Assembly: GCA_028872645.1 (NCBI GenBank) | Contig: JAPKDK010000179.1 | Coordinates: 1 to 6,156, forward strand | Source of the DNA: Verrucomicrobiota bacterium | GTDB lineage: Bacteria; Verrucomicrobiota; Verrucomicrobiia; Limisphaerales; UBA1100 | Direction of reading: 5' to 3' | Length of the DNA: 6,156 nucleotides | In this document: positions 1-6,020 of the stretch, one piece after another | Numbering within the stretch: the stretch's first letter is position 1 | Layout of the letters: each line of letters begins with the position of its first letter | The notes under the pieces: model-generated | Told to the model about the DNA's origin: nothing | The model's database searches: none | Seen by the model: only the letters and a program-made list of their open reading frames with translations | Position numbers and translations under genes: made by a program

Positions 1-20
1 ATGATGCCAACGGCTGGACA

Positions 21-27
21 GGCGGAG
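21..27 (+). promoter_or_regulatory. Possible Shine-Dalgarno site for thiH
   Basis: GGCGGAG lies 11 bases before ATG 39, a somewhat long but usable spacing. It is the main reason to prefer ATG 39 over GTG 51, which has no clear site in front of it. A purine-rich match this short is easily a coincidence in G-rich sequence. Confidence 0.4.
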
Positions 28-38
28 TTCTTTGCCTT

Positions 39-1226
39 ATGGCTCGGTGCGTGACTTTTTTGGATGAGTTTAATGAGCTGGATGTGGCGGGGCTACGGAA
101 GGTGGCTTTGGAGGCGGAGGAGCCGGTGGTTTTGGATAGTGTGCACGCGGGCCGACCGACGTTGCGGGATTTTGCGCATTTAATTTCGCCGGCGGGGGCG
201 AGTCATTTGGAGGCGCTGGCGGGAAGGTCGCGCAGCATTACTCAGCAGCGGTTTGGCAAAACGATCCGGTTGTTCGCGCCGCTTTATCTTTCCAATGAGT
301 GCATCAATAATTGCAGCTACTGCGGGTTCTCGCGCGATAACGCGATCCTGCGCGTGACGCTTTCGCTGGACGATGTGCGGCAGGAGGCAGCCGCGCTGGC
401 AACGCAGGGCTTTCGCAATATGCTGCTGGTGGCGGGGGAGCATCCGAAGTTTATCTCCAATGGCTACCTGCGCGACTGCGTGGCGGCGCTGCACGAATCG
501 GTGCCGAGCCTTTCGTTGGAATTGGGCCCGATGGAGGAGGCGGAGTACCGGCCGCTGGCCGAAGCGGGCGCGGAGGGCTTGGTGGTGTATCAGGAAACGT
601 ACGACCGCGAGGCGTACGCGGAATTTCATACGTCAGGACCGAAGCGCGATTTCGATTGGCGCCTGGCCACGGCCGAGCGCGCGTACGCAGCGGGCTTCCG
701 ACGGCTGGGCATCGGCGCGCTGTTCGGCCTGAGCGATTGGCGAGCGGAAGCGATCGCGCTGGCCGCGCACGCGCAATGGTTGCTGCGGCATTGTTGGAAG
801 GCGCAAGTGACGCTTTCGCTGCCGCGACTGCGCCCGTGCGCGGGGAGTTTTGAGCCGCGCGAAACGTTGAGCGATCGCGAGCTGACGCAGTTGATTTGCG
901 CGCTGCGTATTTTCCTGCCGGACGTTGGGCTTGTGTTGTCCACCCGTGAACCGGCAGCGCTGCGCGATGGGCTCATCCCGCTGGGGATCACGATGATGAG
1001 CGCGGGCAGCCACACGGAACCGGGCGGCTACACCGGCGCGGGCCGCGAGAATCTCCATCACACCGAGCGCGGCCGCATCGTGGAATTAGCCGAGCAATCC
1101 AGCGAAGGAGCCACGCAACAATTCGAAATCGCCGACGAACGCACCCCCCAAGCCGTGGCCGCGCAAATCAGTGCGCAGGGTTACGAGCCGGTTTGGAAAG
1201 ATTGGGACACGGCCTTGACGGCGTGA
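39..1226 (+). CDS. thiH: 2-iminoacetate synthase ThiH (thiazole/thiamine biosynthesis)
   Basis: ThiH is a cytoplasmic radical-SAM enzyme that cleaves tyrosine to 2-iminoacetate (dehydroglycine) and p-cresol. The product goes to ThiG, which builds the thiazole phosphate ring of thiamine. The 395-residue product is slightly longer than E. coli ThiH (377). The radical-SAM CxxxCxxC cluster motif is C88, C92 and C95 (CINNCSYCGF). Other ThiH landmarks, recalled from the E. coli protein, are GEH at 133-135, VYQETY at 183-188, LPRLRPC at 261-267, LSTREP at 300-305 and the C-terminal VWKDWD at 385-390. All expected blocks are present and uninterrupted. ATG 39 was chosen because GGCGGAG lies 11 bases upstream. 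GTG 51 is a real alternative, and the frame stays open to the window edge without another start codon. Codon style changes along the gene (see findings). The family call is very secure; the start is not. Confidence 0.96.
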   Translation: MARCVTFLDEFNELDVAGLRKVALEAEEPVVLDSVHAGRPTLRDFAHLISPAGASHLEALAGRSRSITQQRFGKTIRLFAPLYLSNECINNCSYCGFSRDNAILRVTLSLDDVRQEAAALATQGFRNMLLVAGEHPKFISNGYLRDCVAALHESVPSLSLELGPMEEAEYRPLAEAGAEGLVVYQETYDREAYAEFHTSGPKRDFDWRLATAERAYAAGFRRLGIGALFGLSDWRAEAIALAAHAQWLLRHCWKAQVTLSLPRLRPCAGSFEPRETLSDRELTQLICALRIFLPDVGLVLSTREPAALRDGLIPLGITMMSAGSHTEPGGYTGAGRENLHHTERGRIVELAEQSSEGATQQFEIADERTPQAVAAQISAQGYEPVWKDWDTALTA

Positions 1227-1242
1227 AACACGGGTGTATCAT
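1215..1242 (+). promoter_or_regulatory. Candidate sigma-70-type promoter for yaeI-thiS
   Basis: TTGACG (1215-1220) and TATCAT (1237-1242) are separated by 16 bases. Each matches the -35 and -10 consensus at five of six positions. The -35 box lies in the last codons of thiH. Transcription would be expected to begin near 1249, about six bases before ATG 1255, giving an almost leaderless message. That fits the lack of a Shine-Dalgarno sequence there. It also argues against GTG 1234 as the start, because that codon lies upstream of the -10 box. This is inferred from sequence match only. Confidence 0.5.
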
Positions 1243-1254
1243 TTCCGCCCGCCC

Positions 1255-2142
1255 ATGATTAAGCGCCTCCGCCAATATTGGGAAAACCGCACTACACGCC
1301 GGAGGTTCCTGCTGGGCACAGCCGGCGGCGGCTTGGCCGCGATGGGCGCGGGCTACGCCTACATGCGCCTGTGGGAGAGCGGCTGGCTTGAAGTAAACCG
1401 CCGCGAGGTGAAGCTAGACCAACCTCACGCACTAAAAACGCCCATCAAGGTTTTGCATCTTTCGGATTTGCACGCCTCCAAAGTGGTGAGCCTCGCGTAC
1501 CTGCGCCGTGCATTGAAGATGGGGCTCGATTTGCAGCCGGATCTCATTTGCGTGACTGGTGATTTCATCACGTGGAAATACAAACGCTACGCGGAATACG
1601 CCGAAGTGCTTTCGCAACTCTCCGCCGCTGCGCCCACCTTTGCCTGCCTTGGCAATCACGATGGTGGCTCGTGGGCGGAAGGCAAAATGAAGCTCGGCAA
1701 CGGCGACTCCGCAGAGGTGCGCGAGTTGTTGAATACTGCAAAAATCCAACTCCTCCACAACGAACACACCACGGCGACCCTCAACGGTAATGAAATCAAT
1801 CTCGTTGGCGTGGGCGATTTATGGAACCACGAGTGTGAACCGGAAACCGCCTTCGATGGAATCGACACCACCCGCCCCACCCTGCTGCTCTCGCACAATC
1901 CGGACACCAAAGACCAACTCGCCGCGCATCCTTGGCAACTCATGCTCAGTGGCCACACGCACGGCGGCCAGCTTTACCTGCCCGGACTGGGCGCCCCGCT
2001 GGCGCCGGTTAAGAATAAAAAATTCGTGCGCGGACTACATCGCATCGATGACCGCTGGCTGCACATTAGCAAAGGCGTAGGCAATCTTCACGGCGTGCGC
2101 CTCAACTGCCGTCCGGAAGTGGCGCTGCTCACGGTGTCCTGA
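1255..2142 (+). CDS. yaeI: YaeI-type metallophosphoesterase with Tat leader
   Basis: This is a calcineurin-like metal-dependent phosphodiesterase of the YaeI/YkuE group. The physiological substrate of this group is not established as far as I know. The 295-residue product (from ATG 1255) follows E. coli YaeI (about 270 residues) closely from end to end. It has a twin-arginine motif (TRRRFLL, residues 14-20) followed by a Gly/Ala-rich hydrophobic stretch, so it probably acts outside the cytoplasm or anchored to the membrane. Metal-site motifs are DLH (71-73), GD (102-103), GNHD (133-136), HNPD (214-217) and GHTHGG (233-238). The C-terminal NCRPEV (284-289) is also typical of YaeI. A GTG at 1234 would add seven residues, but it lies upstream of the proposed -10 box and has no ribosome site. 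The stop codon overlaps the thiS start by one base. The family call is firm; the cellular role is open, as is any link to thiamine. Confidence 0.9.
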   Translation: MIKRLRQYWENRTTRRRFLLGTAGGGLAAMGAGYAYMRLWESGWLEVNRREVKLDQPHALKTPIKVLHLSDLHASKVVSLAYLRRALKMGLDLQPDLICVTGDFITWKYKRYAEYAEVLSQLSAAAPTFACLGNHDGGSWAEGKMKLGNGDSAEVRELLNTAKIQLLHNEHTTATLNGNEINLVGVGDLWNHECEPETAFDGIDTTRPTLLLSHNPDTKDQLAAHPWQLMLSGHTHGGQLYLPGLGAPLAPVKNKKFVRGLHRIDDRWLHISKGVGNLHGVRLNCRPEVALLTVS

Positions 2143-2348
2143 TGGCGGGCACGCTGATCGCTAATGGCAGCGAGGTGCCGGTGGAACTCCCCTGCACACT
2201 GGAGCAGTTTCTCATTTCGCAAAACCAATCGCCCCGCAGCGTCGTTGTGGAATTGAATGGCGAAGCCGTGCCACCTTCGAATTTTGCCGCACGCGAACTC
2301 GCGCCGGATGATCGCCTTGAAATTGTCCGCATCGTCGCAGGCGGTTGA
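2142..2348 (+). CDS. thiS: Sulfur carrier protein ThiS
   Basis: ThiS is a small ubiquitin-like (beta-grasp) protein. Its C-terminal glycine is adenylated by ThiF and converted to a thiocarboxylate that donates sulfur to ThiG during thiazole formation. The 68-residue product has the usual ThiS length, the conserved VVVELNGEAVP block at 34-44, DRLEIVRIVAGG at 57-68, and the essential Gly-Gly as its very last residues. Its ATG overlaps the TGA of the phosphoesterase gene (TGATG), so translation is probably coupled to that gene; no separate ribosome site is obvious. It lies close to thiH but is separated from it by yaeI. MoaD also ends in Gly-Gly, but the length, the internal motif and the thiH neighbour favour ThiS. 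Confidence 0.92.
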   Translation: MAGTLIANGSEVPVELPCTLEQFLISQNQSPRSVVVELNGEAVPPSNFAARELAPDDRLEIVRIVAGG

Positions 2349-2358
2349 TATTGTCGGC

Positions 2359-2386
2359 TTGTATTTCGCTGATTTTCCGCTACTAT
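2359..2386 (+). promoter_or_regulatory. Weak candidate promoter for mgtE
   Basis: TTGTAT (2359-2364) and TACTAT (2381-2386) are 16 bases apart in the 62-base gap after thiS, with four of six consensus matches in each box. It would give a leader of roughly 18 bases that carries the GGAG ribosome site. No terminator separates thiS from mgtE, so read-through from the thiS side is equally possible. Confidence 0.35.
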
Positions 2387-2398
2387 CAACCGCTCTGC

Positions 2399-2402
2399 GG
2401 AG
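2399..2402 (+). promoter_or_regulatory. Shine-Dalgarno site for mgtE
   Basis: GGAG lies eight bases before ATG 2411, at near-ideal spacing, and fixes the mgtE start. It lies within a small self-complementary segment: CCGC (2390-2393) with GCGG (2397-2400), or alternatively GCTC (2392-2395) with GAGC (2400-2403). These stems are too short to claim regulation. Confidence 0.6.
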
Positions 2403-2410
2403 CTTGAACC

Positions 2411-3751
2411 ATGCCTGACACCACTCCAGTTTACCTTGAAGAATTCATTGCGCTACACCCGGCGGATTTAGCCGACCGGTTGCAACGCATAGATGCCAAA
2501 GAGGCGCGCCATATTCTGCAAGAGTTGCCGGTGAAAAATGCCTCCGCCGCGCTCACCGAATTGGAGGATGAAATCCTCGCCGATCTTCTTGAAGAATTTC
2601 CGCAGACCAAACTGGTGCCGCTGCTCAACGCGATGTACGCCGAGGAAGCGGCCGACGTGTTGGGCGAGCTGGAGGAAACCGCTCGCGCGCGTCTGCTGCG
2701 CAAGATGGGCGCGAAGGAGGCCGCCGCCGCCAAGACGCTGCTGAAGTATCCCGAGGACAGCGCCGGCGGCATCATGAACGACCGGTTCATCACGCTACGC
2801 GCGCATCAAACCGTGGGCGAAGGCCACCGGCGCATCCGCCAAAAACATCGCGAGCAAAAGCGTTCGGACATCAATTACCTATTCGTCACCGACAAAGAAA
2901 AAAAACTCGTCGGCGTGGTGTCCATTCGCGACCTTATTTTTTCCGATGACGAAGTGAAAGTTTCCGACATAATGGACCGCGAGGTAAGGTACGTCCGCGT
3001 CACCGATGATCAAGAGGAAGTCGTGCGGCGATTTGAGCACTATCATTTTCTTGGGCTGCCCGTGCTGGACGAGGAAGGCCATATGGCCGGCATCATCGCG
3101 GGCGACGACGTACTCTCCATCGCCATCGACGAGCAAACCGAGGACATGCAGAAGATGGTGGGCCTCGATGGTGAAGAGCGCACGCTCACGCCGTGGACGC
3201 AATCTTTCAAGCGGCGCTTGCCGTGGCTGTTCGTTAACCTGCTGACCGCCTGTCTCGCCGGCGTGGTGGTAGGCCTGTTCGAGGGAACGATCAAAGAGTT
3301 TATCGTGCTCGCAGTCTTCCTCCCTATCATCGCCAGCCAGGGCGGCAACGCAGGAATGCAAACGGTGACCGTCATCGTGCGCGATATGGCTCTAGGAGAA
3401 CTGTCGCCAGGAGACGGTCGCAAGGCGTTGTTTAAAGAATTGCTTTTGGGATTATTGATCGGCACGATCATCGGCCTCATTGTCGGATTGGTCAGTTATT
3501 TGATCGCGCCAAAATTTGGAATGTCCTCTGAAACCGGCGCGATCCTTGGCCTTGTGGTGGGCTCGGCGATGGTGCTCAATCTGCTGGCCGCCGCGCTCTT
3601 TGGGGTGCTTATTCCTTTTGCATTGAAATTTTTCCGGCTGGATCCCGCATTGGGATCGAGTATTTTGATCACCACGGTCACCGATGTGGCGGGATTCTTT
3701 TTCCTGCTCGCACTGGCGAAGTGGGTTTTGACGGGTTCGGCTCAGGCTTGA
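2411..3751 (+). CDS. mgtE: Magnesium transporter MgtE
   Basis: MgtE is an inner-membrane, Mg2+-selective channel/transporter that closes when cytoplasmic Mg2+ is high, using its cytosolic domains as the sensor. The 446-residue length is normal for the family. In order, it has an acidic helical N domain (about 10-115), the YPEDSAGGIM junction (113-122), two CBS domains (about 120-185 and 186-250), a connecting helix reaching RLPWL (269-273), and five predicted membrane helices (about 272-290, 296-312, 342-366, 376-402 and 412-440). Signature pieces are IIASQGGNAGMQ (306-317) and TTVTDVAGFF (421-430). D425 in the latter probably corresponds to the family's pore Mg2+-binding aspartate, although I did not align it. 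The start is supported by GGAG eight bases upstream. No M-box Mg2+ riboswitch could fit in the 62-base gap before it. The mechanosensitive channel gene follows after 32 bases. Confidence 0.97.
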   Translation: MPDTTPVYLEEFIALHPADLADRLQRIDAKEARHILQELPVKNASAALTELEDEILADLLEEFPQTKLVPLLNAMYAEEAADVLGELEETARARLLRKMGAKEAAAAKTLLKYPEDSAGGIMNDRFITLRAHQTVGEGHRRIRQKHREQKRSDINYLFVTDKEKKLVGVVSIRDLIFSDDEVKVSDIMDREVRYVRVTDDQEEVVRRFEHYHFLGLPVLDEEGHMAGIIAGDDVLSIAIDEQTEDMQKMVGLDGEERTLTPWTQSFKRRLPWLFVNLLTACLAGVVVGLFEGTIKEFIVLAVFLPIIASQGGNAGMQTVTVIVRDMALGELSPGDGRKALFKELLLGLLIGTIIGLIVGLVSYLIAPKFGMSSETGAILGLVVGSAMVLNLLAAALFGVLIPFALKFFRLDPALGSSILITTVTDVAGFFFLLALAKWVLTGSAQA

Positions 3752-3783
3752 CCCGCAAATCAATAACTGCACACTAGCGCGCC

Positions 3784-5034
3784 ATGAACCATTGGCTTTC
3801 CCGAATCGCCCTTTTGGCGTTACTATTCATCTTCACCATCGGCCCCATTGCCGCCGCCACAAGCATAAACGATGTGGCCACACAAAAAACCGAGGGCTAC
3901 AAGAATACCCTCGGCGATTCCGAATGGGTGCAGACACTCGAGAGAAATCTCGGCCAAAAGATCATGGGAATTTCAGCATGGCAATTCGTTGCCGCTTTTC
4001 TGGCGATCCTCGCCGGATTAATCATCAAGCGAATCGTCATCAAATACATCGAGAAAAAAATTACTGCTTTCGTGCAAAAAACCGAGGCGGAATGGGACGA
4101 CCTTTTGTTCGAAGCCATTATCAAGCCAGTGAACGCCTTTGTGATGATTGGCGCGATTCATGTGGCGGCGTTTTTGTTGGTCTTCAATCTTGCCAATTTC
4201 CCGGCTGCCGTGATCGGCAAAAGCTACACGATCTTTCTCGGCATCGTGTTAATTTGGGGCGTGTATCGCTTGGTGGATGTGGTGGCCCATTACCTCGATG
4301 AACTGGTTTCCCACAAAGATGCGGGCATGAAGGGACAGTTCGTACCGCTCATCAAAAAGGCGCTGCGCATCATGGTGGTCATTGTGGGTGGCCTTACGAT
4401 TTTGGCGACCATCGGCGTGAATATCACCGGCCTCGCCGCGCTGCTCAGTGTGGGCGCACTGGCGTTTTCGATGGGGGCAAAGGATTCAGTGGCCAACCTC
4501 GTGGGCACGGTAAATATTCTATCTGATCGACCGTACAAAGTGGGCGACTGGATTACCGTGGGCAGCGGCATCGATGGCGACGTGGAGGAGATTGGATTCC
4601 GAAGCACCAAGATTCGGATGTTCGACAAAACGCTAATGACCGTCCCCAACGGCACGCTCGCCACCGAGACAATCAAGAACTGGTCCGAAATGCCCAAACG
4701 CCGCATCAAGATGACCCTCGGTTTGACGTACGATGCCAAGCCCGATCAAATCCGGAAATTTATCAAGCGAGTCGAAAAACTTTTGCAAGAAGACGAAGGC
4801 GTGGATCAGGATTATATGCTAGTGCAATTCACTGATTTTGGCCCCAGCTCACTGGATGTGTTCCTGTATTACTTCGCCGCCACCACGGTTTGGAAAGATT
4901 ATTTGGAAACCCGCCAGCGCGTGAATTTGAAAATAATGGAAGTCGTCGAAGAGATGGGCCTCGAGTTCGCCTACCCCACGCAGACGATGCACCTCAAAGG
5001 CGACGGACTCAAAACCCTCAAGGAAACCGCTTAA
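3784..5034 (+). CDS. MscS-family mechanosensitive ion channel
   Basis: This is a membrane channel of the small-conductance mechanosensitive family, which opens under membrane tension and releases solutes during hypo-osmotic shock. The 416-residue product is longer than E. coli MscS (286). It begins with a signal-peptide-like segment (6-24, probable cleavage after AAA at about 25), then a short stretch likely to be periplasmic (25-65). Predicted membrane helices lie at about 66-87, 113-135, 147-169 and 191-211. The Gly/Ala-rich pore helix and its end lie at 213-245 (GLAALLSVGALAFSMGAKD). The conserved beta domain covers about 246-295 (DRPYKVGDWI, then DGDVEEIGFRSTKIR and VPNG), followed by the alpha/beta C-terminal cage ending in YPTQTMHL (397-404). 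No Shine-Dalgarno site precedes ATG 3784. It lies 32 bases after mgtE and may be co-transcribed with it. I cannot assign a specific subfamily name. Confidence 0.94.
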   Translation: MNHWLSRIALLALLFIFTIGPIAAATSINDVATQKTEGYKNTLGDSEWVQTLERNLGQKIMGISAWQFVAAFLAILAGLIIKRIVIKYIEKKITAFVQKTEAEWDDLLFEAIIKPVNAFVMIGAIHVAAFLLVFNLANFPAAVIGKSYTIFLGIVLIWGVYRLVDVVAHYLDELVSHKDAGMKGQFVPLIKKALRIMVVIVGGLTILATIGVNITGLAALLSVGALAFSMGAKDSVANLVGTVNILSDRPYKVGDWITVGSGIDGDVEEIGFRSTKIRMFDKTLMTVPNGTLATETIKNWSEMPKRRIKMTLGLTYDAKPDQIRKFIKRVEKLLQEDEGVDQDYMLVQFTDFGPSSLDVFLYYFAATTVWKDYLETRQRVNLKIMEVVEEMGLEFAYPTQTMHLKGDGLKTLKETA

Positions 5035-5081
5035 TAAAACTGGCCAACCGCCTGAAATGAGGTAGGCTTGCCGTTTACCTG

Positions 5082-5086
5082 AAAGG
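5082..5086 (+). promoter_or_regulatory. Shine-Dalgarno site for the thioredoxin-like gene
   Basis: AAAGG lies eight bases before ATG 5095 and supports that start, which also gives a complete signal peptide. The 60-base gap from the channel gene contains TTGCCG (5068-5073) and TAAACT (5089-5094). The latter abuts the ATG, so I do not call a promoter from them. Confidence 0.5.
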
Positions 5087-5094
5087 TTTAAACT

Positions 5095-5898
5095 ATGAAA
5101 AACACAATCCAAAACCTCCTGCGCATGTCCTTTGTGGCGGCGCTTATGTTCAGCCTCACAGTTTCTGCTGAAGACAAAAAACCTACGTTTAGCGATGCCG
5201 CTAAAGAATTGATCGCGAAGATTCGCCCTATGATGTCGAAGGATCGCGACGGGGCCATGGCCGCCTACCTCAAGGGCGCCCGCGAACTCGCCAAGCAATT
5301 CCCATCGGAAGTCGGCCCGCGCGCCATGATGCTGGAAGCCGCATCAATGAGCTCGGACGAAAAACTTAAAAATAAAATCATCACCGAACTGGCCGGCTTA
5401 AAGGACGAGAAATTCGCCCGCATTACTGATCGCGCCAAGGCCGAGCTGAAAAAAATGAATGCCCTCGGCAATCCCGTTGCCATCAAATTCACCGCCGTGG
5501 ACGGACGCAAGGTCGACCTTTCCAAAATGAAAGGCAAAGTAGTGCTCATCGATTTTTGGGCAACCTGGTGCGGTCCGTGCGTTGCGGAAATTCCCAACGT
5601 CAAAAAGACCTACGCCAAGCTCCACAAAAAAGGTTTTGAGATTGTCGGTATTTCTCTCGACAGCAAGGAAGACACGCTCACCGAGTTCGTGGCCGAAAAG
5701 GGTATGTCTTGGCCGCAGCACTTCGACGGCAAAGGCTGGAGCAACACCATCGCCAAAGAGTTTGGCATCCGCAGCATCCCCGCCATGTGGCTGATCGACA
5801 CCAACGGAAACTTGGTAGACATGAACGCCCGCCACAACCTTGAGGAAAAAGTCATGAAATTACTGGCCGCCGCCAAAGATAGCCCGAGCGAGAAGTAA
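5095..5898 (+). CDS. Exported TlpA/ResA-like thioredoxin-fold protein
   Basis: This is a thiol-disulfide oxidoreductase of the TlpA/ResA (AhpC/TSA-Redoxin) type, probably acting outside the cytoplasm as a disulfide reductant; the partner protein is unknown. The 267-residue product starts with a signal peptide (1-25, cleavage likely after VSA before EDKK) and has no lipobox cysteine. Residues 26-125 form a Lys/Ala-rich, probably helical N-terminal region that I do not recognise. The thioredoxin domain follows: a beta strand with VDGRKVDLSKMKGKVVL up to about 151, then FWATWCGPC at 154-162 with redox cysteines C159 and C162. GISLDSKEDT follows at 185-194, and the cis-proline loop SIPAMWLID at 227-235 has P229. 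The start is supported by AAAGG eight bases upstream. A strong terminator lies 27 bases after the stop. The fold is certain; the exact role (cytochrome maturation, general reductase or other) cannot be read from this window. Confidence 0.92.
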   Translation: MKNTIQNLLRMSFVAALMFSLTVSAEDKKPTFSDAAKELIAKIRPMMSKDRDGAMAAYLKGARELAKQFPSEVGPRAMMLEAASMSSDEKLKNKIITELAGLKDEKFARITDRAKAELKKMNALGNPVAIKFTAVDGRKVDLSKMKGKVVLIDFWATWCGPCVAEIPNVKKTYAKLHKKGFEIVGISLDSKEDTLTEFVAEKGMSWPQHFDGKGWSNTIAKEFGIRSIPAMWLIDTNGNLVDMNARHNLEEKVMKLLAAAKDSPSEK

Positions 5899-5924
5899 CC
5901 TTATCTCATTCAAAAACATTTCAC

Positions 5925-5953
5925 AACCGGCCCTTCGCGGGGCTGGTTTTTTT
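5925..5953 (+). terminator. Rho-independent terminator after the thioredoxin-like gene
   Basis: A nine-pair stem is formed by AACCGGCCC (5925-5933) and GGGCTGGTT (5940-5948), with one G-T wobble and a six-base loop (TTCGCG). It is followed directly by a T-run; seven T's end at 5953. The stem, loop and T-run are all of classic form. It separates the upstream genes from infA. There is no matching A-run directly on the left side, so it appears to work only for + strand transcription. Confidence 0.93.
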
Positions 5954-5986
5954 GTGTACTTTGTGGGTGGGTTTGGCTTGCTTTCA

Positions 5987-6004
5987 CTTGCCCCCACCGG
6001 CAAG
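5987..6004 (+). repeat. Perfect inverted repeat in the infA leader
   Basis: CTTGCC (5987-5992) and GGCAAG (5999-6004) are perfect inverted arms around a six-base CCCACC spacer. Two further pairs (C5985-G6007 and A5986-T6006) can form if G6005 bulges. It ends 16 bases before the infA ATG and is not followed by a T-run, so it is not a terminator. It could be a leader-RNA hairpin or a protein-binding operator. The structure is seen; any function is inferred. Confidence 0.45.
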
Positions 6005-6020
6005 GTGCGCGCTTTCCCAC

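Noticed and set aside
633..1061. Long open frames on the minus strand opposite thiH
   Set aside because: Their products are Arg/Ala/Gln-rich and low in complexity, with no family motif. They are antisense shadows of a GC-rich gene.
2349..2410. Possible Mg2+ riboswitch (M-box) before mgtE
   Set aside because: The gap is only 62 bases, far shorter than an M-box, and holds only short alternative stems without a T-run.
2879..3480. Minus-strand open frames opposite mgtE
   Set aside because: They have no recognisable domain and no start signals, and they lie fully opposite a well-supported gene.
3641..3657. Perfect inverted repeat GATCCC-N5-GGGATC
   Set aside because: It lies inside mgtE in codons for the conserved LDPALGSS segment and has no T-run. 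The coding constraint explains it.
5077..5082. ACCTGA before the thioredoxin-like gene, resembling part of a TPP riboswitch
   Set aside because: None of the other conserved TPP-riboswitch segments are present, and the downstream gene is not a thiamine gene. The gap before yaeI-thiS is too short for a riboswitch.
5035..5094. Possible terminator between the MscS-family gene and the thioredoxin-like gene
   Set aside because: The arms (around 5037-5054 and 5065-5079) pair only with many mismatches, and no clean T-run follows.
5957..5962. TACTTT as a -10 box for infA
   Set aside because: It is a poor consensus match, has no -35 partner at the right distance, and directly abuts the terminator T-run.
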